A stretch of DNA of 64,000 bases from Mikania micrantha (Eukaryota > Streptophyta > Magnoliopsida > Asterales > Asteraceae), in NCBI GenBank assembly GCA_009363875.1, contig CM018689.1, positions 56,049,741 to 56,113,740 of the forward strand, given 5' to 3'. The position numbers were made by a program, and so were the translations under genes. Below are positions 11,316 to 23,751 of the stretch, piece by piece; position 1 is the stretch's first letter, and the number at the start of each line of letters is the position of its first letter. The notes under the pieces were generated by a model, which made no database searches, had not been told where the DNA came from, and saw only the letters and a program-made list of their open reading frames with translations.

Positions 11316-12117
11316 TCTATACTATTTAATAAAACAATAACAATTAGCCACATGTCATTCTATGTCTTAACTACATGACAAATGGTAACAATTAATTGGC
11401 TTAAAATCTAATAACGTCACATGTCATCTCATGGTTTTAAAAATGTTTTATTACTATTAATAATTAACTGCATTTAACTTATGAATCATTGCCTTTTTTT
11501 AATCACCATTTTAATTTTGATTATTATTTTCTGTTTTTAGTTAACTTTTATTTTTAAAACTCATTTCAAAATTAAAATATTTATTCATTCATATATAAAC
11601 TGCCTCATATTTTAAATCTTATACTAAGGCTTTGATTCAAGTTAAATCAATTATTAACACATTTGTAAACGGTAAATCATTTCCTATATACATAACATAT
11701 TAACTGTAAAAAATATTAGTATCTGCATTTTTTTTATATATTTACCTTAATATTTTTTAATCAAATTTATGATATATAAATTTTAAGATTGGTATAATAG
11801 AAGCAATTTTTATCAAAAGTTTGTTTGTTTTTGAAAGATTTAGTTTCACTCATAGCAAGTTTTACGTTACATTGTCCAGCGTTAAAATATACATGGATTT
11901 AAATTATTAATTTTTGATAAAGACGGACAAGTTACAAACAAAACATCAAATGTTGTATACCGTAAATTTTGTGTTCAGATATTTGTAAATTATTTTTTTC
12001 TTTTTCTTATTATAAATTGTTAAACATTTTCTTCATTTGCATATATTGATTTTCTAATGTTTGTATTATAATTTTACTTTTTATAAACTCCGTGTAGTAC
12101 ACGGGTTAATAGGTTAG
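11316..12117 (+). mobile_element. Non-autonomous Helitron
   Basis: The start TCTATACTATTTAATAAAAC is the classic plant Helitron 5' end and follows an A. The 3' end has a perfect hairpin, CCGTGTAGTACACGG, at 12090-12104, then TTAG at 12114-12117 followed by T. The 802-bp body is AT-rich and non-coding, as in the small non-autonomous Helitrons of Arabidopsis and other plants. Confidence 0.8.
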
Positions 12118-13449
12118 TATAGTAATAAATAAGTAATGAGATAACATATGTTAGTATTTTGTTTATTAATTATATTAAAAATCTATTAAGTTAAAAGGAT
12201 ACGTGTTACCATCTTATATATGTTTATCACTAATTAGATTGTTTAATTATTTTATAATTGCTATATCATCAATGCTAACTATTATTTGATTTTTTTTCAT
12301 TAAACCTTGTGGAATGCATGTGATTTAAAATTTAGTATCTTTATATATATACTTGATTATAAACTCGTTTAATACATGAGTTGAATAAAATAAATATTAA
12401 ATAATATAAGTGTAATAATAAAAATAAAGGGTAACAATAAATAGAGAAAATCTGAAAATTTAAGAAGAAAAACGAACATAAAGAAGAAAAATGAAATTAG
12501 GGGGCTTAAATTTAAGAATCATTATTACTTAATAACTGAAAAAAACATTTTTAATCATAAGTTAAAATGATATAAAAGCAACTTTCGGGACCGGCTCTGA
12601 CCGTTACATATGTGTATTTTTTTATTTATACAGATGTGTAGTCATCTGAATTTTATAATTTTTAGCTTAGATCTAGTTTTCTTCTAGTTATAAACATGCA
12701 TAGTTTTTATTAAATTATAATTATGCATTCGTGTAGTGTTTGTTGTGCACTTGTGCTTAGAACGTGTAACATTAGTGATACACGATTTGTTAAACATATG
12801 TAGTTTTTGTTATTTTAAAAAAAAAAATAAAGTTTTTTTTATTTTATTTTATATGAAGGGCATGCAAATGTGCAAGGGCGTACCCATTAAGAAGGTACGG
12901 GCCGGCTTTGACCGATCTCATGAACTTTTGTAAAACATATGTAGTTATTGTGTAGTTTTGCCATATTTAATTTCATCTTAACGTACTAAGGGGATTAATT
13001 ACCAATTAACGCAAAAGTAATTCTTGTTCGTATTGATTTTAAAATTGTATGTTTTAGAAATTAAACCAGATGAATTGAATAAAGAATATAATTACCAAAT
13101 AAATAACGAACCATAATTAATCATGTGTCAAATATAGTCGAGATCAAAAATATTAAGATAATGATGATGGAAAACAACAAAAAGTTCGATCATCCCACAT
13201 TAATTAATGATCAAATCCAATGACCGACCTTTAATTCAACAAATTCCGATCCAGGCCAGTAGATTAATAAAATGCTTCGATTTAATTTTTAAGCAAATAA
13301 ATCTAATGCACGTATGTATTATTATTTATTATCATCAACCTATCCGTTTAACTAAAAAAATCTAAAAAAATTGGAAAATATCAATAAACTAGTCCTCGAT
13401 CATATATCATGCATGCATGCATGCAGCATCATACATACATATAATCGGG
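12118..13449. other. AT-rich intergenic DNA, no gene seen
   Basis: Contains a decayed Helitron-type hairpin near 12363-12385 and two similar short blocks (GGGACCGGCTCTGACC at about 12588 and GGGCCGGCTTTGACCG at about 12898) that look like parts of one repeat. CATGCATGCATGCATG sits at 13409-13424, just past the end of the B3 gene. No coding region. Confidence 0.4.
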
Positions 13450-14186
13450 TTACTCCACGGGTACAATGGCAAAACATAGCTGCCGGTCTTTACGAAACGA
13501 CCACACTTGAATCAGCGTATCTTTCTTCAAAACCCTAATGTGTTCTTCAACAAATCTGTACCAGTTTGTCTTCAACACAAAATTATCGGTGTGTTTCATA
13601 TGCCAAGTCTTCAACCACAGCGATTTCTCATACATTTGCAGCATCGGACCCACGACTCGAACCGCAATGCCTTCTTTGGTTCCATAAACGGTCCGTATCT
13701 CATCAGCAGTCAAGAATTCATCTGGTCGTGTCTTTAGTTGCTTAATGGGCATGTTCAATCTGTTTTGGTTTGCGTTCAGATCACTTCCGTACAATTTTTT
13801 CTCGATCACAAGCTTCATGTCTATCCCATACATCTCACCAGTGATGAACCGCTGCAACCACTCGGTTGCATCAACTTGATCATGCTCCACCACCGGCTCA
13901 CGCTCCATCAATCGCACCACCTTCCTCTTCTTGGCCTTGTTTTCATTCTGATCAGTGGCTAACGCCTCCCTGCGAGCAAGCAACTCCTTTACCTCCTTTT
14001 CAAAAGAAGCAAAACAACGTTGTTCTTGAATGGACCTGCAGATCGAGACCATAATTACCAATAACATTTAATATATATATATATAATAAAAACTTATAAA
14101 TTATTTTAACTGTGTGTGAACGTTTTATACCTTTCTTCGGACTGCAAATCTTGATCATGAACGTTGAGCGAATGAAGAAGATCCAT
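13450..14186 (-). CDS. B3 domain-containing protein, DUF313-like class
   Basis: Two exons, 14186-14131 and 14035-13450 (642 bases, 213 residues). The donor is AAAG/GTATAA and the acceptor is ATCTGCAG/G; the split codon AGG keeps the frame. The start ATGGATCTTCTTCAT lies about 65 bases below a TATATATATA box. The first third is polar, with a basic stretch (NKAKKRKVVR) that could be a nuclear localisation signal. Residues about 105-210 form the B3 fold as seen in the small Arabidopsis B3 proteins once called DUF313: EFLTADEIRTVYG, then GIAVRVVGPMLQMYEKSLWL and DTLIQVWSFRKDRQLCFAIV. Members of this class are presumed DNA-binding proteins; the targets are unknown. The gene looks intact. Expression and DNA binding are not shown by the sequence. 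Confidence 0.85.
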
Positions 14187-14250
14187 TGTGAGAATAATGA
14201 TCGATCACTGATTAACCTAGCGAGTACTGTACGTGTGAGTGCTCGCTTGT

Positions 14251-14260
14251 TATATATATA
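14251..14260 (-). promoter_or_regulatory. TATA box of the B3 gene
   Basis: TATATATATA lies about 65 bases upstream of the B3 gene ATG on the minus strand, a plausible core promoter position. A short 5' UTR of about 35 bases would follow. Confidence 0.5.
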
Positions 14261-14561
14261 GACGCACAAATGATCAGGTTTGACATTTGTGCGAAATTAA
14301 AAGTTTCATGTATCCAGAAATTATAGGCGAAATAAAAGGATATAGATTTTTTGAACCATAAATATCATGAAATAAAAAGATAGATATGAGTAGAGTTTTT
14401 GTATCGGATCAAACATCTCTAATCGGTATATAAAAATATCCAAACTTATCCGGGGATTGATGTCTATTACTAGAAAAAATAGCGTTCCTGATGCAAATTT
14501 GCGTCGGAAATAGGTCACAATGCATGATTTCTGACGGATTTCATTATATGCAAACTTATCC

Positions 14562-14695
14562 CAATGGTGGATAATATACAAGTGAACTTAGACAGTTCTA
14601 AACAGTGTGGGGAGCCTGAATCAGTCTATCATGTTTTCATTAGATGCAAACTAACTAATATGGTGTGTGATTTCATCATGTACTAATTGATGTGG
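14562..14695 (+). pseudogene. LINE reverse transcriptase C-terminal (zf-RVT) fragment
   Basis: In the frame reading through TGTGGGGAGCCTGAATCA, the translation contains CGEPESVYHVFIRCK followed by LTNMVCDFIM. The pattern C-G-x-x-E-S-x-x-H-V-F-x-x-C with a following (V/W) is the zinc-binding module at the C-terminus of plant LINE ORF2 proteins (zf-RVT). The stretch before it (IQVNLDSSKQ) also fits. It is short, bounded by stops, and lies inside a CACTA-type element, so it is a captured or pre-inserted remnant. Confidence 0.6.
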
Positions 14696-14879
14696 GATTC
14701 AACCCATATTAAGTAGTTTCCTTTGGATCAAAAACAAAAACAAAAGAAACATATATTAGACTCTATGATATTTTTATCTTTCTTCGCAACAAAACATTTT
14801 AGTAATTATATTAATTTCGTTGTTGGAAATTTGTAGTAAGATATAACACATTTGAGATGAACTGTTTTTTATTAATTAA

Positions 14880-15690
14880 ATTTTTTTTTTGTCTGAAATT
14901 CGTAGCAAGTTGCGACAAATTTGTGACGAGATATTTTATTAATTAAATTAAATTTGTAGTGTCGGAAATTTGTAACAATAAGCGACGCATTTGCGACAAA
15001 CAATTTCACTAACTAAATTAAATTTTTTTTGTCGGAAATTTATAGCATGTTGCGACGAAATATATTATTAATTAAAGTAAATTTTTTGTGTCGAAAATCT
15101 GTAGCAATATGCAATGCATTTGCGACGAAAAATTTTATTAATTATATTTAAATTTTGTATGTCGGAAATTCGTAGGAGTTTGCAACACATTCGCAACAAA
15201 CAATTTTATTAATTAAATTAATTTTTCTGTCGTAAATTTGTAGCAAGTTGCGACATATTTGCGGCGAAATATTTTATAAATTAAATTAATTTTTTTTGTG
15301 TCGTAAATTTGTAGCAATCTGCAACGAATTTGCGACAAACAATTTAATTAGTAAAATTAAATTCTTTTGTCGGAAATTTGTAGCAAGTTGCGGCACTTTT
15401 GCGACGAAATATTTTATAAATTATATTAATTTTTTTGTGTCGTAAATTTGTAGCAATATGCGACGCATTTGTGAAAAAAAATTATTAATAAAATTAAATT
15501 TATTTTTGTCGGAAATTCGTAGTAAGTTGTGACACATTTGCTACAAAAAATTAATAATTACATTAATTTTTTTGTGTTGAAATTTGTAGCAAGTTGAGAC
15601 GCATTTGTGACAAAACTTATCATATTTTTAATTTAACTTCTTTCGTCAATATTTTGTCGTAATTCTGTAGCAATTTGTGACAAAAATTGC
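14880..15690. repeat. Degenerate tandem array inside the CACTA element
   Basis: About nine diverged units of roughly 90 bases, each holding GTCGGAAATTTGTAGCAAG, TGCGACGCATTTGCGACGAA and an AT-rich TTTTATTAATTAAATTAA linker. Some units differ by single bases or short gaps. Subterminal repeat arrays of this kind are typical of CACTA elements, where they serve as transposase binding sites. Confidence 0.75.
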
Positions 15691-15732
15691 GTAGTAAATT
15701 TTCGTAGGAAAAACCATGTTTTTCTAGTAGTG

Positions 15733-17648
15733 GTCCGTAATAATATATATATGCTAACACATTACTCATTACCCTTTCTAATTAAATAAACACTTGTCAA
15801 ATATGAATAATATACTAGATTTTTTATATTAATTTGGGAAAATTCAAAACATAAACTCCGATCCAAAATTAACTTTAATTGAATATTCATTCAATTGTCA
15901 CAAAATGAACATGTATTTTTATATTATGGTGGGCAGATACAGTTGTAGGTTTTAAGAGAATTCATAAACAGAACCGGAACTACAGTAATCAATTCATCTT
16001 TACTATGCCAAAAACCAATAAAAACGGATAAAAGATTTGAACATATCAAAAACTAGTTGTTGGCTTTGTTTATCAAAATCAGAACCAATTAGAACCGAAA
16101 ACAATGAAAATGGTTTGTGCACTCTAGTTTGGAAGTTTTTTTTTTCCTATGGCGGCCCATAAATTTAGGCGAGAAGCCCAAAAATATTAAATGTTAAGCC
16201 TTATAATCAGGGCTGTCACTAAGAGATTATGTGTCATGTGCGAATGCTAAAAATGAGCCCTTATGTGTACGTGTGTGATAATTAATTTGTAACTAAACAT
16301 GAAGCGAGTTAATTTTTTTTTTTTGACCAAAATTTTAAATTGTAATAATTTATTGGGTCAAATGCTTAAAGAATTTTTTTTCTTTTAGCTTTTATAAAAT
16401 TCGTAACTGTGTTAATTTGCTTTTGAACAACTGCAACTGAGTTAAAGTAAGTTTACAAAGTTTAGGCATGAAGGCCATTTAGCCATATAATTTAGGCATG
16501 AAGATCATATTTTAATCCTTCAATTTTTTTAGGCCTAAAGCTCGTAATTTGAAGGCATAAAGCTCGTAAAATTTTAACAATTAATCAAAGAAATATGGAT
16601 GCTTTCCCATAAATTTTAAGCAGGAAACTCATATTTTAATCCTTATATATATCTCATAAACGAAAAGCCTAAATGTTAGGCGAGAAGCCCAAAAATTAAG
16701 ATTTTATATATGATTGAAGCCCACAATTTTTAGATGTCAGTTATATATGATTTTTGCTTGAACTATTTAATATTTTATTTCACAATTTTATTTTGCTCTT
16801 TTTTGATGTCATTACTTGTGAACTTTTGATAAATAAAAAAATGCTATAAAAATCTAAAGAAGGCGTACACCGGAAACATGAAATTAAATTAAGCTTTTCT
16901 TTTAGTCCTTGATCTTTTTGTTACATTTCTTTCTTTTACCTTTCTTTATTACAATTTAATTATTTGCACTTCTTTCTCTTTTAATTTTTAATTTTTATTT
17001 TATACAAATTAAAACTTGTTTGTATTACTTGTTTAATTTGCCTTGATTAATTTTAAAAAATTAAATATTTGTAAAAACAATTAGACTTGATTGAAACACT
17101 TATTAAAAGTCGAGTGAGTTTAAAGATTAAATAGAAAAGAAAAAAAAAAAACATCTAGTGACTTAATTGAAACTTTTGATAAACTTTGTTGTTATTTTAA
17201 AAAGTTACCCCTTTTTATATTTCTTTTTATGCAATACCAACCACTTCTTCTGTTAACTTTTATCTATTAACTTTCAAAACTCAGGTTTTACTCTGAACTT
17301 TCAAAACTTGATAACATTCCACCAGTCAGGACACAATATATAAAATTTTAGGGTTGGTGAGCCAAGAAGAAGCGGAATCATTTTGGTGATATTTTTGACT
17401 CATTAACCCAAACAACATTTTAGTGGAAACATATATAAAATTACTCATTTGTGTCCCAAAAAAAAAAAAGCAAAATAATGCAATTTTAGGTGCTCTTGTA
17501 TGTAAATATAAAAAAGCACAAAGTGCCTTTGAATATGAAGCAATCAGTTCAATCTTGATAACAAATCATAAGAATTCTCAGTCCAAAAACTCCACCTCAA
17601 TTCGCTAACGACTAGATGTTTTTCTTTCTGTCAAAATATTAAACCGTA
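15733..17648. other. AT-rich intergenic DNA with repeat fragments
   Basis: At 16210-16270 there is a stub of the element family seen at 1939-2503. Between 16440 and 16720 short AGGCATGAAG/AGGCGAGAAGCCC words recur. The last 200 bases before 17648 would include the 3' UTR of the HSP90 gene. No other gene was seen. Confidence 0.4.
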
Positions 17649-20600
17649 TCACGTACTCCACGGGTCGGTTTCGGTCCTAACTTCAGATGGCTCAACAACT
17701 TCTGTTTCACCAGTGGGTTCAGATGAATCAGTGGCAGAATCTTCACTTTCCTCAACTCTTCCCCATTTTCCGCCAAGAGCAACCGCCATCATTTCATATA
17801 TCTTCCCACCCAATTCAGCTGGATTATCAGGCTAAACATTCCCAAAATAAAAAAAAATATTGATCAAAATAAAAAATAAGAAAAAATAATAATAAAAAAA
17901 AAATCATGTTTTCTGAGCATAAAAGCTTACAGTGAATCCACTTGCGATTAAAGCTGTTTCATACAATAGATCCACAGCTCTCTTTGCCTCGCTGCTATCT
18001 GATGCATTTTTACATGCAGCCTGCAACACATTATATGAAATTTAATTTCAAGAATCAAATTTAAAGAAAAAAAAATGGTTCGATAACAAAGGTAATTAGT
18101 TACATTTAAGTCCTTAATAATTGGATGATCAGGGTTGACTTCCATTATTCTTCTACCCCTCATGAATTCCAAGGTTGAAGTATCACCCAAAGTTTGTGCT
18201 TTCATTAACCTGAAAATTAACATTGTGTTAAACTAATTAAATGCAAACGGAAAAGGAAAAAGAATCTTTTGTCTTTTCAAAAAGAAAACTAACCGTTCCA
18301 TATTAGCAGACCACCCGAACTTGCCAGATACAAGAACGCAAGGGGATGAGCTTAAACGGTTTGAGATTTGTACTTTTGCGACTTTGTCACCTAGCTGCTG
18401 TTTCATCCAGTCGCAAAGTAGGATATACTCTTGCTTATTTTCTCTCTCTTTAACCTCGTCCGTGTCTCCTAAATGTCAAAAATATTTTCAGAGAACATAA
18501 AACACACAATTAAACCACTAAAAAACACAGTTGGTCAAAGGTCAACTTACCAAGCTCAAGATCTTCCTTGCTCACATCAACAAATTTCTTTTCTTTGTAT
18601 GTTTGAAGGTTCTGAATTGCCACTTCATCAATAGGCTCAACTAAATATAACACCTTCAAAGATAGAACCACAACAAATATGAATTAATTAGACTATATAA
18701 CAAATGAAACTATATTTTTTAATGAAATTCAAAAAGAAATGCATACCTCAATATCCTTTTGCACCAGTTTCTCCAAGAAAGGAGCAGATTTAGCACTTTT
18801 CAAGCTGTCTGTCGCAATATAATAAATTGCATTCTGCTTTTCATCCATATTATCAATGTATTCGTCTAAGCTTATCAGCTCATCTTCACTTTTAGATGAG
18901 AAAAACCTCAACAATGGAGTTATTCTTTTATGATTTCCAGTGTCCTCGATGCATCCCAACTTTACAAACTTGCCAAAATTTTCCCAAAACTTCCTATAAT
19001 CCTGAAATTATTTCATAAATTTTAGGCTATATGTGCATACACCTTAATGAAAAAAGAAACAGATAATGAATTAATCAATATAATCTTTTATTAACCTCTT
19101 TGTTCTCACTGTCAGCAAGTTCTTGTATCATGTCAAAAGTTTTCCTAACAAGCCTCTTACGCATTATTCTTACCTGTAACACAACAAACAAAGGGCATTG
19201 AGTTTTTAATGTATAAGGTTAAAATAAAATATTATAATCAAGACAGATGAGATTTTTAACATACAATTCGACTTTCTTGAAGAATTTCTCGTGAAACATT
19301 TAGAGGAAGATCATTTGAATCCACCACACCCTTTACAAAACTCAAGTATCTGGGAAACTGCATATCAAGAATCAGATTTCAAGTATTTAATTAAAAAATG
19401 TCTTCACAAGTTTTACTTGTTAACTAATAGCAAAATATTTACCAGTTCGCCATCAAAATCATCTGAAATGAACACCCGTTTCACATAAAGACGAATATTC
19501 TTTGTTTTGGGGTTCACTACATCTTCATTGTTCATTGGTGCCATTCCAGGGATGTAGATCACACTTCTAAATTCCACTTCACCCTGCACAAATTGTGAGA
19601 ATTAAAACATGAGACGTTATGTGAATATGTGATATGCAAATTTTTCAGATAAATTGAAACGTTAAATACCTCGGTAGTGAAGTGAGTGTATGAAAGAGGA
19701 TCAAGAAACTCATTGAATGTCTTCTTATAAAACTCGTTGTATTGATCTTTTTCAACTTCCTTTGGATTCCTCATCTGCATTTTAATCATGTAATTAACGA
19801 ATTCTGAAATAACTAAGCGTCTACTAGAGTTATTTATAGCGTTAAAACATACCCATATAGGTTTGGTCTCATTGGCCAATTCCCAATCCCAGTATTTTTC
19901 AGTTTTAGTTTTCTTTTTCTTCTCACCCTGAAAACCATTAGCAAACAGCATTAATTTTTCAAAAACCAAAACAAAAATAATACTAAAGTAACCAACTTAA
20001 TCAAACTTTTATTTGGTCTATTTAGGCATTACCTCTGATGGTGTTTCTTCTCCTTCCTTCGGTTCTTCCTCCTCTACCTGTGAAAAAAATATATGTATAT
20101 TAGATAAATGGGACCCATAACATAGAGAAAGGAGAAACTTTTTTAAACGTGAAGAGCAATTTTAATAGCTTCTAAAGTGTTATATTGCCATTAACAAGAT
20201 TTAGGAGGATGTATCAACACATAAAAAATCGACTTTGAGAGACTTTCAAGTCCTCCTTTTAGCCTAAATTTCTTGAATTTGAAACATTTAAGATATGGCA
20301 ATGGAAATTAGAAATGATAACTAACCTCAACCGTTCTTGATTTCTCTTGCCATGTATATATGGGAAATGAAACAAATTGTGAGTAGTTTTTAACCAAACC
20401 TTGAACCCTGCTTGGCTCAGTGAACTCATACTTGTCATCATCCTATATACAAACATAAAGATGATCGATGCAATTAAAAACATTAAAAATATACAAAAAA
20501 AGAATTATCATAAGAAGTTTTCTTTTATACAAAAAAATAAAATAAGAAACTTTACAAGAAATACATATATTTACCTTCAAATAAAGTGTAATTTCTGTCC

Positions 20601-22152
20601 CACGACGAAGCTGCTTTTCGGGGTCAGTTTCTTCTTTAATAACATATGAGCTACTATCGGCTGATGCTTCCCAAATGTATTGTTTGTCAGATTTGGGACT
20701 CTTTGTGGACACACTCACCTATTTGTTTACAGAAAAAAATAAAAAACAACGGTTAAATAACAAAAATTACAAATTAACAAACAGTTATATGAGAATAATG
20801 TAACTAAAGACCTTTTCAGCAACCAAAAAAGCTGAATAAAATCCCACACCGAATTGGCCAATCAGACTGTTATCACTTCCAAGATCCTTGTTTTCCTATA
20901 ACATGTAAGAAATAATTTTATTTACAAAGGCACCTTAATTGCATAATTGATACATGTTACAAGTAAATGATTCCATGATCAAAAAGCAAGTACCTTAAGT
21001 GCACTCAAGAACTTAGAAGTGCCACTTTGAGCAATAGTTCCAAGGCAGTCTATTAGCTCCTCTCGGGTCATTCCAATACCAGTATCTCTAAAATATAATT
21101 ATAATAAAGATATTAATTTAACTACCTCTTTCACTACACAATCAAAACTTCTGAAAAAAAGTTAAGAATCTTACGAAATTGTGATGGTCCCTTTTTCCGG
21201 GTCGGGTTTGATACGGATCTCTAGCTCACCAGCATCTCCAAGTAATGATGGGTCCGTTACACTTAAGAATCTTAGTTTATCAAGGGCATCACTTGCATTA
21301 CTGAAAAACATATAAAATTTAAACATATGCTCTATAAAAACATTAATTTCCCTATATTATTTGCAACTGGATAAAATTTTTAATAAATTTAATTGATCAT
21401 AATAAAACATATATCACATAAAATTAGATAAAATATATAATATATAGCAAGTATAGAACAAAATAGATGTGTTTCACCTCACAAGTTCCCGGAGGAAAAT
21501 TTCCTTGTGGCTGTATAAACTATGAACTATCAGATTCATCAGACGAGAAACCTGCATCCATAAATTCAAGATTTTAAGCTTCACCAGCAGTAAGGAATCT
21601 TTAAAAGTCAACAAGAACACAAACATGATAAACAGAAAACTGCAAACAAGTTGTTCATAAGCACAATCTTTAGAAGAAGCACACAATATGAACTTTGTCA
21701 CGAAAAAGACAAATTAACAATAAATTGCTGAAGTAAGTCAACAAACTGATTGAATTTCCAATCCATCAAACAATCTAAAACATATATCAACCCAAAAATT
21801 AAGGATAACTCTACAAAATTAAGAAATTTGGTAACCCGATTCCAACCAATATAATAGAAATTCGAGAACCCACCTCAGCTTGATACTCATAAGTTTCGCC
21901 GGAAGACTCTGGTGCTTCTTTTTCAGCAACGGCTGAAGCCTCACACTTCACAATCAAACAGTTGCCTCTTTTGTCCCCTTTCCATTTCAATCCAGAGCAC
22001 GATAAATTGTTGTTTTTCAGACCATTTTGATGCAAAAACGCACTTCTTAACGATAATCGATTCTGGGTATTGGATTTAGATGCAAATAGTGGAGAATAAG
22101 GGATTGAGGCGACTGCAGCCGGGGTTAAACTTCTGCTTAGAACAGGAGCCAT
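17649..22152 (-). CDS. HSP90C: Chloroplast HSP90 (HSP90C, HSP90-5/CR88 type)
   Basis: Nineteen exons: 22152-21874, 21551-21478, 21300-21175, 21087-20994, 20895-20812, 20718-20575, 20442-20326, 20077-20033, 19927-19853, 19774-19670, 19583-19443, 19357-19265, 19173-19096, 19001-18747, 18653-18551, 18468-18294, 18209-18104, 18020-17931 and 17831-17649. All junctions are GT/AG and the sum is 2,367 bases (788 residues), close to the 780 of the Arabidopsis protein. The first 60 or so residues form a Ser/Arg-rich transit peptide. The HSP90 signature YSHKEIFLREL, the ATP-site motifs DTGIGMT and GQFGVGFYSAF, and the middle domain ETKPIWMRNPKEVEKD are intact. The C-terminus is DPWST rather than MEEVD, as expected for the plastid form. 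The ATP-driven chaperone acts in the stroma in protein import, folding and thylakoid biogenesis. Heat-shock-like elements lie upstream. Confidence 0.97.
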
Positions 22153-22273
22153 GATAATTGAAACCCAAAATCAGGTTTGATGGATTGAGAGGCGATTGTT
22201 CAAAAGAGGTGTGTGATAGACTGAAGGAGGCTGCAAAACCCTGGAATTGGGGTTTTGGGGGCGATAAAGAGGA

Positions 22274-22316
22274 TTCTAGAAGTAAGCCTAATTTTGGAAG
22301 TTTTCACGTTCTTGAA
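22274..22316 (-). promoter_or_regulatory. Heat-shock-element-like motifs upstream of HSP90C
   Basis: TTCTAGAA (22274-22281) and TTCTTGAA (22309-22316) are perfect TTCnnGAA dimers, and extra GAA/TTC triplets at 22297-22305 lie between them. They sit about 120-165 bases upstream of the ATG, where heat shock factors would act. They may partly fall in the 5' UTR. The function is inferred from the motif only. Confidence 0.45.
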
Positions 22317-22762
22317 ATGTAAGGTGTAGATGTTGCCAGCCGGTACGTTATCTGCACTTCTTGAATCTCACAAATTAATTTTTTTCTTTTCAAAACGTAA
22401 TTTCATACATGTTAACACGATTACATATGGTTTTGTTTACCTTTAATTCGTGTCTAAACAGGTCAATACGTTAAAACTTTTTTATTTTCTTGTCTAAACA
22501 TGTATAAACTCGTTAAGATTAGTTAAGGCATGTTAAGATATTTTATAATTTAAAATAAATAATATAATAAAACATGTAAGTAACCGATTACGTTCTAAAA
22601 TTTATAATTTTCTAACCCAGTTACTTAACAAGTCTTTAACATGTTCTTTATAGTGTTAACTATTAACATGTTTCTTAACAGGTCATTTCATGTTTACGTG
22701 TTTTAAACGGGTCGGCTTTGTGTTCAAAAAAATAGATATGATAATTTTTCGTGCCATGTTCG
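22317..22762. repeat. Intergenic word-repeat DNA (TTAACA/GTTAAG)
   Basis: Between about 22390 and 22750, words such as CATGTTAA, AACAGGTCA and ACGGGTCGG recur in both orientations, as in the element at 3943-4394. The hAT-like MITE at 22763 is inserted in this unit, which continues to about 23460. No ends were defined. Confidence 0.4.
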
Positions 22763-23274
22763 TAGGCCTGTAAACGAACCGAACAGCTCATGAACTGTTT
22801 GTGAACTGTTCGGTAAGAAGTTCGTTTATGTTCGTTTAATTAAATGAACGAACATGAACACACCTTGTGTTCGTTTATTTATGTTCATGAACAGTTCGGT
22901 TATGTTTGTTTATTTATGTTCGTTTATTTGTGTTCGTTAATGTTCGTTAACTATGTAATGTTAGTTTTTGTTCGGTTAACTGACTAATTTACGAATGATA
23001 TGTATTTACATTTAAGAGACTTGTCGTTTGTGCTAGTTTATACTTGTTCAATTGTGTTCGTTTATGTTTGTTCAATGTTGTTCATGTTCGTTTATGATTG
23101 TTCAATGGTGTTAAAAAAATGTCCATTTATGTTTGTTCGTTTATTTTAGTTCGTTTGTGTTCGTTTATGTTCATGAACAGTTCATTTAATTTATTAATGA
23201 ACGAACACAAACGAACACGAACATATTCATTTTCTTAATAAACGAACACGAACACAAAAGTCATGTTCATTAAG

Positions 23275-23305
<31 letters not shown>

Positions 23306-23372
23306 GTTAAGTTTAAATGAACGAACACGAACATGCATGTGTTCGTGTTCGTTCAGTTCGTTTACAGGCCTA
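22763..23372. mobile_element. hAT-like MITE built of GTTCGTTTA/GAACGAACA words
   Basis: A 610-bp element with an exact 8-bp TSD, CATGTTCG, at 22755-22762 and 23373-23380. Terminal inverted repeats are TAGGCCTGTAAACGAAC and GTTCGTTTACAGGCCTA. The body is almost entirely TGTTCGTTTATG-type words, first in one and then in the other orientation, so the strands can fold on each other. Non-coding. Confidence 0.8.
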
Positions 23373-23516
23373 CATGTTCGTATTTACTCATTTTTTGTTT
23401 TGTATCTTAACATGTTGTATAGTATTAAACAAGTCGTAAATATTGGTAGTGTTAGAGATTTGTTATGTTATCCGTAACTCTATGGGCTTTAACGGGTTAT
23501 CGCCTCGTAATTCTAG

Positions 23517-23740
23517 TTTTTTTTTAACGGCTTGGTACAAGGACACCCAAGACGGGATTTTAACCGTCCCCTCGGATTTGACGCTCTGGGGCGTATGCCC
23601 GAGCCCACCCCAGAAGGAACCCTACAACTGAGTAAACCTCTTGACCTTGCTTCAGCAAATTTGTCTCAGCCCGGATTCGAATCCAAGACCTCCCATAGAG
23701 AAGTCAAGGGGGTAACCATTAGGCTAGAAGCCCTTGGTTT
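23517..23740 (-). mobile_element. tRNA-derived SINE
   Basis: Flanked by CGTAATTCTAG at 23506-23516 and 23741-23751. The T-run at the left is the A-tail of a minus-strand insertion. On the minus strand, TAGCCTAATGGTTA (box A-like) and GGATTCGAATCC (box B of RNA polymerase III promoters) occur near the 5' end. This structure is diagnostic of a tRNA-related SINE. No coding sequence. Confidence 0.8.
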
Positions 23741-23751
23741 CGTAATTCTAG

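Larger units (their letters stand above)
14465..15732. mobile_element. Non-autonomous CACTA-type transposon
   Basis: The right end, read on the minus strand, is CACTACTAGAAAAACATGG, which matches the terminal CACTACTAGAAAAA of plant CACTA (EnSpm) elements. The left end TATTACTAGAAAAAATAGCG is a diverged version of it. The 3-bp TSD GTC occurs at 14462-14464 and 15733-15735, the size expected for CACTA elements. Inside are a LINE fragment (14562-14695) and a long array of degenerate repeats (14880-15690). No transposase remains. Confidence 0.7.
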
